A program made the position numbers and the translations under genes. Below are positions 1-5,682 of a stretch of 5,693 bases of DNA, one piece after another. Under the pieces are notes generated by a model. It was not told the DNA's origin. It did not search any database and saw only the letters and a program-made list of their open reading frames with translations. The DNA comes from Sulfurovum sp. (lineage in GTDB: Bacteria; Campylobacterota; Campylobacteria; Campylobacterales; Sulfurovaceae), in contig DZAQ01000084.1 in the NCBI GenBank assembly GCA_022729615.1, positions 1 through 5,693 on the forward strand. The letters are read 5' to 3'. Position 1 is the first letter of the stretch. Every line of letters begins with the position of its first letter.

Positions 1-287
1 TATTTGGTATCGCCCCCGAACCAACCCTCATCTGCCGAAACGGGCGAAATCGTAAAGTAGTCCCAAAATGCCGTCCCCCAAGCCATCATGACGCCGGTTC
101 CCACAAGATTGGTATAGAGTACTCTTTGCATCAGTTCGTCATGTGAAAGCGGGGCTTCGGGTTCAAAAAGGAGTCTCTCTTTGAGTGTTCGTTCGCCTTG
201 GACTGTCTGTTCGCTAGGTGTGATCGTGTCGGCAGGAGCTGCAAAAAGATGAGTTGCCAAGAGACTTGCTAAGAGAATTTTTTTCAT
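1..287 (-). CDS. N-terminal part of a secreted, possibly DUF2279/YfiM-like protein (cut by window edge)
   Basis: This partial gene reads leftward and leaves the window after 95 codons with no stop. It begins MKKILLASLLATHLFAAP, a clear Sec signal peptide: two lysines, a hydrophobic core, and a probable signal peptidase I site after Ala16 or Ala17. There is no lipobox cysteine. A polar linker follows (about residues 18-50), then a hydrophobic stretch rich in Gly, Trp and Phe (about 58-80), ending in EGWFGGDTK at 87-95. That ending recalls the DUF2279/YfiM family, in which a WFG-D-K segment precedes a DKLGH motif, but the diagnostic part lies outside the window, so the family is tentative. The start ATG (285-287) has only a weak purine-rich upstream site (AAGAAAG). 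The gene lies 94 bp downstream of the CoA-binding gene on the same strand and may have its own promoter. The coding call is firm; the function is not known. Confidence 0.8.
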   Translation of the reverse strand, partial: MKKILLASLLATHLFAAPADTITPSEQTVQGERTLKERLLFEPEAPLSHDELMQRVLYTNLVGTGVMMAWGTAFWDYFTISPVSADEGWFGGDTK

Positions 288-339
288 AGATGAAACTTTC
301 TTGTTTTGAGATTGGGGTTTGTTCACATTGGAGTTGAAG

Positions 340-345
340 ATTTTA
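340..345 (-). promoter_or_regulatory. Possible -10 box for the secreted-protein gene
   Basis: Read on the minus strand, TAAAAT lies about 52 nt upstream of the ATG at 287, inside the 94-bp gap between the two minus-strand genes. It matches TATAAT at five of six positions. No -35 box is visible at normal spacing. The gap holds no other structure I can support. The call rests on one short AT-rich hexamer and is weak. Confidence 0.25.
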
Positions 346-381
346 ACATACCAAAGCTGACAAATGCCTTGTTGCTTCACT

Positions 382-810
382 CTATGTGAGCGCTCTATGC
401 TCGACCATACTGCAGTGGTTTTGTACGACTTTCATCCCCGCATCCTGCGCCTTTTGGGCTGCCGCATTATTGACAAGACCGAGCTGTCCCCAAAAAACTT
501 TGATATCGCCGCGTTTGATACAGGCATCGGCGATAGGCTCAAAGGCGTCAGGCTTCCTGAAGATATCCACCATGTCGACCGCAAACGGAATTTCCATAAG
601 TGAGCGATAGACCTTCTCTCCGAGTATCGTCTCCTCTTTTGGATAAACCGGAACTATCTTATATCCTGCGCTTTGCAGATACTTAGCCACTCTGTGACTC
701 GCCTTGGTCTCATCGGGAGAGAGACCTAGTATGGCGATCGTCTTGACGGAGTCAAATATCTCTTTGATAGCCTCTTTGTTGCTGTTGATCGTGGGAAATT
801 CACACTCCAT
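382..810 (-). CDS. CoA-binding domain protein (YccU / CoA_binding_2 family)
   Basis: This 142-residue protein is a single Rossmann fold related to the CoA-binding domain of succinyl-CoA synthetase alpha subunits, the length usual for stand-alone YccU-type proteins. Visible landmarks are the nucleotide-binding start IAILGLSPDETKASHRVAKY (residues 25-44), the second strand IVPVYP (52-57), VDMVDIFRKPD (78-88), KVFWGQLGLVNNAAAQ (104-119) and a Cys followed by MVEHR near the C terminus (133-139). There is no signal peptide, so it is cytoplasmic. The family is known to bind CoA, but no enzymatic reaction is established for the single-domain form; a role in CoA storage or sensing is only a guess. 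The start ATG (808-810) is preceded by AAAAGGA at good distance. It is transcribed divergently from ilvA across 51 bp, and its stop TAG lies at 382-384. Confidence 0.93.
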   Translation of the reverse strand: MECEFPTINSNKEAIKEIFDSVKTIAILGLSPDETKASHRVAKYLQSAGYKIVPVYPKEETILGEKVYRSLMEIPFAVDMVDIFRKPDAFEPIADACIKRGDIKVFWGQLGLVNNAAAQKAQDAGMKVVQNHCSMVEHRALT

Positions 811-820
811 ACTCAGTCCT

Positions 821-832
821 TTTCGTTATAAT
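821..832 (+). promoter_or_regulatory. Promoter -10 region for ilvA
   Basis: A perfect TATAAT at 827-832 follows TTTCGT, giving the T-rich plus TATAAT arrangement typical of Campylobacterota sigma-70 promoters, which often lack a -35 box; none is seen here. Transcription would start near 839, leaving a leader of about 22 nt before the ilvA ATG, too short for an attenuator or riboswitch. The element sits in the 51-bp divergent region shared with the CoA-binding gene, so a regulator binding here could affect both. Confidence 0.65.
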
Positions 833-861
833 CATTTTTTTATTATTGCCTAGGAAAGATA

Positions 862-2073
862 ATGTTAGACTTAAAAGATATTCAAAGTGCGTACGAACGG
901 ATCAGCGGGGTTGTCCACAATACCCCTTTTAGCTATGCGCCGATACTAAGCCAAATGAGCGGATATGAGATCTATCTCAAAAAAGAGAATCTCCAGCGAA
1001 CAGGAGCCTTCAAACTCCGAGGCGCGTTCAACAAAATAGCCGCTCTTGCCGAGGATGGAAAATGTGCAGGCGTAGTGGCCGCAAGTGCCGGCAACCACGC
1101 GCAGGGTGTAGCCTTTGCGGCGAAACATTTTGGGATAGAGGCGACGATCGTGATGCCGGAATCCACTCCGCTTACCAAAGTACAAGGTGTGCGGGATCTC
1201 GGTGCGGAGGTGATACTCTACGGCGGCAACTATGATGAGGCGTATGGGTACGCTGTAGGGTATGCCGCGCAGACGAAGCGAGACTTCGTCCACCCTTTCG
1301 CCGATACATTGGTCATGGCAGGACAAGGGACTATCGCGCTTGAGATGGTCGAGGAGCTCCCGGATCTTGATCTTGCCATCGTGCCTGTAGGGGGAGGGGG
1401 GCTCATCTCCGGTATCGCAACTGCGCTCAAAACGATAGCGCCAGAGTGCCGCATCATAGGTGTGGCAGCCGAGGGGGCTCCTGCTATGGCGAACTCTTTT
1501 GCCCAAAAGCGCCCGATCGATTCGACTACTGTCAGAACTATCGCTGACGGGATAGCCGTGCGGGATACTTCACCCGAAACCCTCTTCTACCTATTGCAAT
1601 TTGTTGATGAAGTGCAGCTCGTCAGAGAAGATGAGATCGCAAGCGCGATCCTCTTTTTGCTCGAAAAGCAGAAGATATTGGTCGAGGGCGCCGGCGCAGT
1701 GGGTGTCGCGGCTCTGATACACGATAAGATCAACATGCCCAAAGGAAGCAAGATCGGGATCGTGCTCAGCGGCGGCAATATCGATGTGACGATGCTCTCC
1801 CTCATCATCGAAAAAGGCTTGATGAAATCGGCAAGAAAGATGAAGCTCATCGTGACGCTCATCGATAAACCCGGTTCGCTCATGCTCTTTACGGAACTCC
1901 TCAAAAAAGGCGATGCCAACATCGTCCAGATAGGATACGATCGCACCTCTACGGATTTGAAATTTGGAGATGCATATGTCTCCGTGGATCTTGAGACCAA
2001 AGGGGCGGAGCATCAAGAGAAGATACGGCAGCTGCTCAAAGAGCATGGGTTTCATTTCAGCGAAGAGAATTGA
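862..2073 (+). CDS. ilvA: Threonine ammonia-lyase (threonine dehydratase) with C-terminal ACT domain
   Basis: This 403-residue PLP enzyme deaminates L-threonine to 2-oxobutyrate and ammonia, the first committed step of isoleucine synthesis, in the cytoplasm. The fold type II catalytic domain covers about residues 1-320. Lys51 in GAFKLRGA (48-55) is the Schiff-base lysine, SAGNHAQG (75-82) is the substrate-side loop, PVGGGGL (175-181) holds the cofactor phosphate, and SGGNID (303-308) lies near the pyridine ring. Residues about 328-403 (LIVTLIDKPGSL onward) form one ACT-like domain, so this is the medium-length form with a single ACT rather than the roughly 510-residue E. coli IlvA with two. 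An ACT domain suggests allosteric control by amino acids, but the effector cannot be read. The ATG is preceded by AGGAAAG (852-858). A catabolic TdcB-type role is possible, but the ACT domain and housekeeping context favour biosynthesis. Confidence 0.95.
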   Translation: MLDLKDIQSAYERISGVVHNTPFSYAPILSQMSGYEIYLKKENLQRTGAFKLRGAFNKIAALAEDGKCAGVVAASAGNHAQGVAFAAKHFGIEATIVMPESTPLTKVQGVRDLGAEVILYGGNYDEAYGYAVGYAAQTKRDFVHPFADTLVMAGQGTIALEMVEELPDLDLAIVPVGGGGLISGIATALKTIAPECRIIGVAAEGAPAMANSFAQKRPIDSTTVRTIADGIAVRDTSPETLFYLLQFVDEVQLVREDEIASAILFLLEKQKILVEGAGAVGVAALIHDKINMPKGSKIGIVLSGGNIDVTMLSLIIEKGLMKSARKMKLIVTLIDKPGSLMLFTELLKKGDANIVQIGYDRTSTDLKFGDAYVSVDLETKGAEHQEKIRQLLKEHGFHFSEEN

Positions 2074-2074
2074 C

Positions 2075-2081
2075 GGGGAAG
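2075..2081 (+). promoter_or_regulatory. Ribosome binding site deciding a TTG start
   Basis: GGGGAAG begins one base after the ilvA stop codon (TGA, 2071-2073) and stands 5 nt before a TTG at 2087-2089. That TTG opens directly into the conserved AIDLGSNT phosphate loop. The in-frame ATG at 2045 lies inside the end of ilvA and has no comparable site, so this ribosome binding site argues for the TTG start. Confidence 0.7.
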
Positions 2082-2086
2082 TCAAT

Positions 2087-3013
2087 TTGATAGCGATCGA
2101 TCTAGGCTCCAATACCCTCAGAGTAGTACAGATCGAATGTGAAAGCGGTCAAATTATCGCCTCATTTGAAAAGATCGTCAAAACAGCCGATGGCTTGGCA
2201 CAGAGCGGTCTCATCAGCCAAAATGCGCTCCAAAGAGTCATTGATGCCCTCAAGGAGGCACAAGGGAGATTTGATTTTGCTTCAGACCATCTGCGTGCCG
2301 TGACAACAGAAGCGCTCCGAAGAGCCTCCAATGCCGCTGAAACCCTTGAAGAGATCCAAAAGCAAACCGGAATTATTTTTGAAGTTATCGACGGAGAGGA
2401 GGAGGCGCGTCTCACACTTCTTGCCGTAGAGCATAGACTCTCATTGCTCAGTGGAGGCAAAAGCCAAACAAGCTCATTTTTGCTGATCGATATCGGCGGA
2501 GGCTCGACCGAGCTTGTTTTTCGCTACCCGCACCGCACCTATTCCAAAAGTTTTCCTATAGGCATCGTCACGATCGCGCAGAGTTATCACTCTTTGGATG
2601 CGATCGAAGAGGCATTGCCCTCTTTGATGCATGAAATAGAGGAGTTTGCCGCCTTGATCTTCCGCCAAGAAGGGATTGTCGATGATTTTGTCGCCACAGC
2701 GGGGACTCCGACGACTGTCGCTGCCCTCAAAATCGGGCAAACCTACAACAATTACGACCCCTCCAAGATCAATGGAAGCATACTCGATTTTTCGGATCTG
2801 GAGAGACAGCTTGGCGCTCTCCTGTCTCTTCCTTTTGACGAGCGGGAGAGGCGGGTGGGTGTCGGCAGGAGCGATCTGATAGCCGCCGGGATTTTGATCT
2901 TCAAACAGCTTTTTTTGATAGCCGAAAAGCAAGAGTGCATCGTCATTGATGATAGTTTGCGAGAAGGAGTCGCACTAGAAGAGTGCGATAAACGAAGAGT
3001 TATGCGCGATTAA
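2087..3013 (+). CDS. Ppx/GppA-family phosphatase, short form (exopolyphosphatase or pppGpp phosphatase)
   Basis: From the TTG start the protein has 308 residues, usual for short Ppx/GppA proteins that carry only the two ASKHA-fold domains and lack the C-terminal HD-like region of E. coli Ppx and GppA. Family signatures in order are IAIDLGSNTLRVV (2-14, first phosphate loop), AVTTEALRRA (71-80), GEEEAR (103-108, which should contain the catalytic glutamate), LLIDIGGGSTEL (132-143, second phosphate loop), VATAGTPTTVAAL (202-214) and DDSLREGVA (288-296). Members release phosphate from the end of polyphosphate or convert pppGpp to ppGpp; sequence alone does not separate the two. No signal peptide or membrane segment is seen. 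It follows ilvA by 13 bp and is probably cotranscribed. An ATG at 2045 would add 14 residues overlapping ilvA and is less likely. Confidence 0.9.
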   Translation: MIAIDLGSNTLRVVQIECESGQIIASFEKIVKTADGLAQSGLISQNALQRVIDALKEAQGRFDFASDHLRAVTTEALRRASNAAETLEEIQKQTGIIFEVIDGEEEARLTLLAVEHRLSLLSGGKSQTSSFLLIDIGGGSTELVFRYPHRTYSKSFPIGIVTIAQSYHSLDAIEEALPSLMHEIEEFAALIFRQEGIVDDFVATAGTPTTVAALKIGQTYNNYDPSKINGSILDFSDLERQLGALLSLPFDERERRVGVGRSDLIAAGILIFKQLFLIAEKQECIVIDDSLREGVALEECDKRRVMRD

Positions 3014-3042
3014 TACCTCTTTCAATAGAGATTGGATATGAT

Positions 3043-3048
3043 TATACT
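3043..3048 (+). promoter_or_regulatory. Candidate -10 box for the glycosylation cassette
   Basis: TATACT lies in the 65-bp gap between the Ppx/GppA stop and the first ATG of the gtrA gene, with a start site expected near 3055. A T-rich hexamer TTTCAA (3020-3025) stands 17 bp upstream as a poor -35. A second -10-like hexamer, TAAAAT at 3075-3080, overlaps the ATG at 3079 and would give a transcript starting near 3087, suited only to a gtrA start further downstream. Both are predicted by eye. Confidence 0.45.
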
Positions 3049-3078
3049 TTAAAAATAAAGCGTTAAATATCTAGTAAA

Positions 3079-3507
3079 ATGCCATTGAGGCACAAACGAG
3101 GAGCTCACATTACTCAAAGGCTGTTGAAATTTGGTTCTGTGGGTGCGCTAGGTACCGTAACAAATCTAGTGATTTACACGACACTCGTTTTTCTTGATAT
3201 TAATTACAATATTGCGGCTGCCTGCGCCTTCGTCGTAGCGGTAACACAAAATTTTTTACTCAACAAACAGTGGACATTCAAAGATCATGACCGGACGACG
3301 ACAAACCGTTTCGGGAAATATTTTGTTTTGAATTTTATGAGTTTTTTGCTCAATTTGGCAGTATTAAATTGCATCATCTATTTTTTCGGCACTTCCAAAA
3401 GTGTCCAGATCATCGCGCAAATCATCGGCATACTCAGTGCCATGGGGACAAATTTTATCGGGAGCCATATCTTGGTCTTCAAAACACACAAAGGGGGGAG
3501 ATCATGA
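3079..3507 (+). CDS. GtrA-family four-helix membrane protein (putative lipid-linked sugar translocator)
   Basis: This small protein (142 residues from the ATG) has four predicted membrane helices at about residues 18-38, 44-61, 80-101 and 108-132. GtrA hallmarks are visible: LLKFGSVGALGTVTNL at the first helix, NFLLNKQWTF (58-67) after the second, FGKYF before the third, and NFIGSHILVF (125-134) at the last. Family members are thought to flip polyprenyl-phosphate sugars across the inner membrane or to support the partner glycosyltransferase. The stop overlaps the next gene's ATG by 4 nt (ATGA), so translation is probably coupled. The start is uncertain: the ATG at 3079 has no convincing ribosome binding site, while GAGGAG at 3098-3103 stands 5 nt before an ATT at 3109, giving a 132-residue protein beginning I/M-TQRLLKFG. 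A G6 tract (3493-3498) lies in the last codons. Confidence 0.9.
   Translation: MPLRHKRGAHITQRLLKFGSVGALGTVTNLVIYTTLVFLDINYNIAAACAFVVAVTQNFLLNKQWTFKDHDRTTTNRFGKYFVLNFMSFLLNLAVLNCIIYFFGTSKSVQIIAQIIGILSAMGTNFIGSHILVFKTHKGGRS
3098..3103 (+). promoter_or_regulatory. Strong Shine-Dalgarno inside the annotated gtrA start, pointing to an ATT start
   Basis: GAGGAG lies 19-24 nt inside the coding region if gtrA starts at the ATG at 3079. It is ideally placed, with 5 nt between, for an in-frame ATT at 3109-3111. No ATG or GTG occurs nearby in that frame; the nearest other candidate is a TTG at 3124, about 20 nt away. AUU is a rare but established start codon, best known in infC. Confidence 0.5.
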
Positions 3508-4238
3508 ATCAAGGTATCGTTATCATCCCCACCTACAATGAGATAGAGAATATAGAGAACATTATCCGCGAAATTTTTGCATTGGATCTGGGATTGGACA
3601 TCTTGATCGTAGATGATAATTCACCCGACAAGACCCATGAAAAGGTACGCCAGCTTATCGATGAACAATATACGAGACGGCTGCATTTGATCGTCAGGGA
3701 GAAGAAGGAGGGGTTGGGCAGGGCTTATATCGCCGGTTTCAAGTGGGCGTTGGCACATCCGAAGCATTATGATTTTATGATCGAGATGGATGCTGACCTT
3801 TCGCACAATCCCAAATATCTTCCCCGTTTTACCGAGGAGATCAAGACCCATGATCTTGTCATCGGGAGCCGCTATGTCAAAGGGGGCGGGGCGACCAATT
3901 GGCCGCTTTTCCGCAAAGCGATCAGCTATGGAGGCAGCCTCTACTCAAGGATACTTCTTGGCGTGTCGATCAAGGATATTACGGGTGGATTCAAATGTTT
4001 CCGAAGAGAGGTGCTTGAAGCGATCAATCTGGACAATATCATCACATCCGGATACGCATTTCAAATAGAGATGAATTACAAAGTTACACTCAAAAATTTT
4101 CGTATCATAGAGGTGCCGATCATTTTTGAGGAGCGTGTTCACGGCGCGTCCAAGATGACCAAAAAGGTTTTTATCGAAGCATTGGGCAAAGTCATACTCC
4201 TCAGACGCAACAAACGCAAAATTCTCAAGGAGGGTTGA
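3504..4238 (+). CDS. DPM1-like family 2 glycosyltransferase (polyprenyl-phosphate sugar synthase)
   Basis: The 244-residue protein is a GT-A fold, GT2-family enzyme closest in pattern to dolichol/polyprenol-phosphate mannose synthases. It shows IPTYNE (8-13), VDDNSPDKT (36-44), EKKEGLGRAY (66-75), the metal-binding DxD region MDADLSHNP (95-103), VIGSRYVKGG (119-128), DITGGFKCFRREVL (158-171), SGYAFQIEM (182-190) and VPIIFEERVHGASKM (204-218). It would transfer a sugar from a nucleotide donor to polyprenyl phosphate on the cytoplasmic face. The sugar is not certain: mannose is suggested by resemblance, glucose or another hexose is possible. It lacks the C-terminal membrane helices of GtrB-type enzymes and ends in a basic, partly amphipathic tail that may touch the membrane. 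The ATG follows a G-rich ribosome binding site (3493-3500) and overlaps the gtrA stop by 4 nt; an upstream ATG at 3369 lies inside gtrA and is rejected. Confidence 0.93.
   Translation: MNQGIVIIPTYNEIENIENIIREIFALDLGLDILIVDDNSPDKTHEKVRQLIDEQYTRRLHLIVREKKEGLGRAYIAGFKWALAHPKHYDFMIEMDADLSHNPKYLPRFTEEIKTHDLVIGSRYVKGGGATNWPLFRKAISYGGSLYSRILLGVSIKDITGGFKCFRREVLEAINLDNIITSGYAFQIEMNYKVTLKNFRIIEVPIIFEERVHGASKMTKKVFIEALGKVILLRRNKRKILKEG
4228..4234 (+). promoter_or_regulatory. Ribosome binding site favouring the ATG at 4238
   Basis: AAGGAGG/G lies in the last codons of the GT2 gene. Its GGAGG core ends 4 nt before the ATG at 4238 but only 1 nt before the in-frame TTG at 4235, so the ATG is the better start. 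Confidence 0.65.
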
Positions 4239-5662
4239 TGCGTTCTCGAGAAGGGATCATTCTCCTGCTCTTCACCCTTGCTGCCGTCATCACAAACCAG
4301 TTTATCCCTCTTTATTCTGATGAGTCTTACTATTGGATTTGGTCCAAAAAACTAGCGCTCTCCTATTTTGACCATCCTCCGATGGTCGCCTATCTTATCA
4401 AAATGACCACTCTTTTTGGCGATTCGGCGGCAGAGATCAGGATGAGTGCGCCGCTACTCATGGCGGGAACTGCTTATCTGCTCTATGCGCTCGCTAAGAG
4501 AGCCTATGGGGAGAAGACGGCGATATTTGTGTTTTATATCTTCCTGACCACTTTGATGATCCAAGGGGCATCGACGATCATCACTCCGGATATCCCCTTG
4601 ATCTTTTTTTGGACTTTGACGCTCTATTGCGCGTATCGTTATATCATCGAAGAGGAGAGAAATTATGCGCTTTGGATGGGGATTTTCGGCGGTATGCTGC
4701 TGCTTTCGAAATATACCGGCATCTTACTGCTGATTTCTATCTTGCTCACTATTCTCCTCACCAAACGATCACTCTTCAAAGATAAATATCTCTACGCGGC
4801 TATTGTGCTCTGCTTGGTAGTTTTCTCGCCTGTTATCTATTGGAACTATCTGCATGACTTTCTCTCGTTCAAATTCCAACTCGGACACGGGATCGCTCAT
4901 GGAGACGAAAAGGCGTTCAGATCAAAGGAGTTTTTTAACTTTCTTGGCGCACAGCTTTTGCTTCTGCATCCTCTTTATATCCTGCCGCTTTTCTATTTTA
5001 TGTTTGTGCAAAAGCGGGAACTTTTTGAGCGCAAAAACCTCTTTTTTCTCCTTCCGTTTCTCTTTCCGCTTGCATTTTTCACCTATTTTGCCGCCTTCAA
5101 ACAAGCCAATGCCCAGTGGGCGATCCCGGCATATTTGAGCGGCGTGATACTGCTTGGCGGCTATCTCGCCAGAAGGGAGAGCAAAAGACTCATCATCGCC
5201 GCAGCCTTGGTGACGCTTTTTGTGACACTGCTCATCAAAACACCGCTTGGTGACACCATCAAGCCTGTCAAAAACTTCAAAGCAAGAACCGGAAAGATCG
5301 AAAATTTCAAAGAGGAGATCGAGAAGCTTCAATTAGATATTAATAAATATAATTATCTCATCATCGATGATTATCACGGGACGGATGTGGGGTACTATTT
5401 TGGCAAATATGACAACCTTCTTGTGCTCGCCCCGGCACGGTTTTCTCAGTTCAACATCTGGAGATATGAGGAGCTGGGCATCAGCATGGATTCACCGGTC
5501 AAAACGCTTCCGAAACTTGGCAAAATGATCTATATCGGTATCAGCGATCTGCATGTTTGGGAGCTTGATCAACTCTTAGGCAAGGGGAAGGTGCTGATGT
5601 CAGAAAAGAAACAGGTAGGCGGCAGAGTGATGAGTCTCTATGCTGTTGAGTATAGCAACTGA
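4238..5662 (+). CDS. GT39/ArnT-like integral membrane glycosyltransferase (PMT_2 family)
   Basis: The 474-residue polytopic protein has about eight to ten hydrophobic helices up to residue 335 and a soluble C-terminal part (about 337-474). The first outside loop carries YSDESYYWIWSKKL (26-39), whose Asp28-Glu29 pair matches the catalytic acidic motif of GT-C fold PMT/ArnT enzymes, followed by SYFDHPPM (42-49). TPDIP (116-120), SKYTG (157-161) and NAQWAIPAY (291-299) are further family-type motifs. Such enzymes take a sugar from a polyprenyl-phosphate donor and attach it to lipid A, glycan or protein on the periplasmic side. The C-terminal part, with IIDDYHG and ARFSQFNIWR (400-409), probably faces the periplasm, as in bacterial relatives. 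The start ATG overlaps the GT2 stop by 1 nt (TGATG), so translation is likely coupled. The acceptor is unknown. A short AT-rich patch (about 5329-5360) marks the start of the soluble region but the frame is intact. Confidence 0.92.
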   Translation: MRSREGIILLLFTLAAVITNQFIPLYSDESYYWIWSKKLALSYFDHPPMVAYLIKMTTLFGDSAAEIRMSAPLLMAGTAYLLYALAKRAYGEKTAIFVFYIFLTTLMIQGASTIITPDIPLIFFWTLTLYCAYRYIIEEERNYALWMGIFGGMLLLSKYTGILLLISILLTILLTKRSLFKDKYLYAAIVLCLVVFSPVIYWNYLHDFLSFKFQLGHGIAHGDEKAFRSKEFFNFLGAQLLLLHPLYILPLFYFMFVQKRELFERKNLFFLLPFLFPLAFFTYFAAFKQANAQWAIPAYLSGVILLGGYLARRESKRLIIAAALVTLFVTLLIKTPLGDTIKPVKNFKARTGKIENFKEEIEKLQLDINKYNYLIIDDYHGTDVGYYFGKYDNLLVLAPARFSQFNIWRYEELGISMDSPVKTLPKLGKMIYIGISDLHVWELDQLLGKGKVLMSEKKQVGGRVMSLYAVEYSN

Positions 5663-5682
5663 GAAGATTCTTATCTTTTTTT
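5661..5682 (+). terminator. Weak terminator-like hairpin after the cassette
   Basis: AAGAT (5664-5668) and ATCTT (5673-5677) can pair around a TCTT loop, extendable by G-T pairs, and a run of seven T (5676-5682) forms and follows the right arm. The stem is AT-rich and short, so termination would be inefficient at best. The T run may instead belong to the next promoter. Confidence 0.3.

Noticed and set aside
388..395. Palindrome GAGCGCTC near the end of the CoA-binding gene
   Set aside because: An 8-bp palindrome inside coding sequence with no flanking T run or second copy nearby; most likely chance.
364..610. Two short plus-strand open frames opposite the CoA-binding gene
   Set aside because: They mirror the minus-strand gene, overlap each other in different frames, and have no ribosome binding site or family features.
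1390..1401. G5-A-G6 run inside ilvA as a phase-variation tract
   Set aside because: It encodes the essential glycine loop PVGGGGL that binds the PLP phosphate. The codon composition explains it, and ilvA is not a typical phase-variable gene.
946..1506. Long open frame antisense to ilvA (186 codons), with another at 1591-2112
   Set aside because: Both lie fully or mostly opposite well-supported coding sequence, have no ribosome binding site or recognisable motif, and read as low-sense protein rich in Arg, Ser and His.
1964..2086. Upstream extension of the Ppx/GppA gene from ATG 1964
   Set aside because: It overlaps the end of ilvA by 110 nt in another frame, adds 41 residues unlike the family, and lacks a ribosome binding site, while a strong one serves the TTG at 2087.
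3017..3036. Hairpin after the Ppx/GppA gene as a terminator
   Set aside because: Only 4-bp alternatives (CTCT/AGAG or CAAT/ATTG) can form and no T run follows, so a terminator is not supported.
3369..3503. Upstream extension of the GT2 gene from ATG 3369
   Set aside because: It runs through the gtrA coding sequence in another frame. The ATG at 3504 has a good ribosome binding site and begins right before the conserved GIVIIPTYNE.
3079..5662. Prophage or integrated-island origin of the glycosylation cassette
   Set aside because: The gene set resembles phage gtr clusters, but no integrase, tRNA, direct repeat or clear base-composition break is visible on either side within the window.
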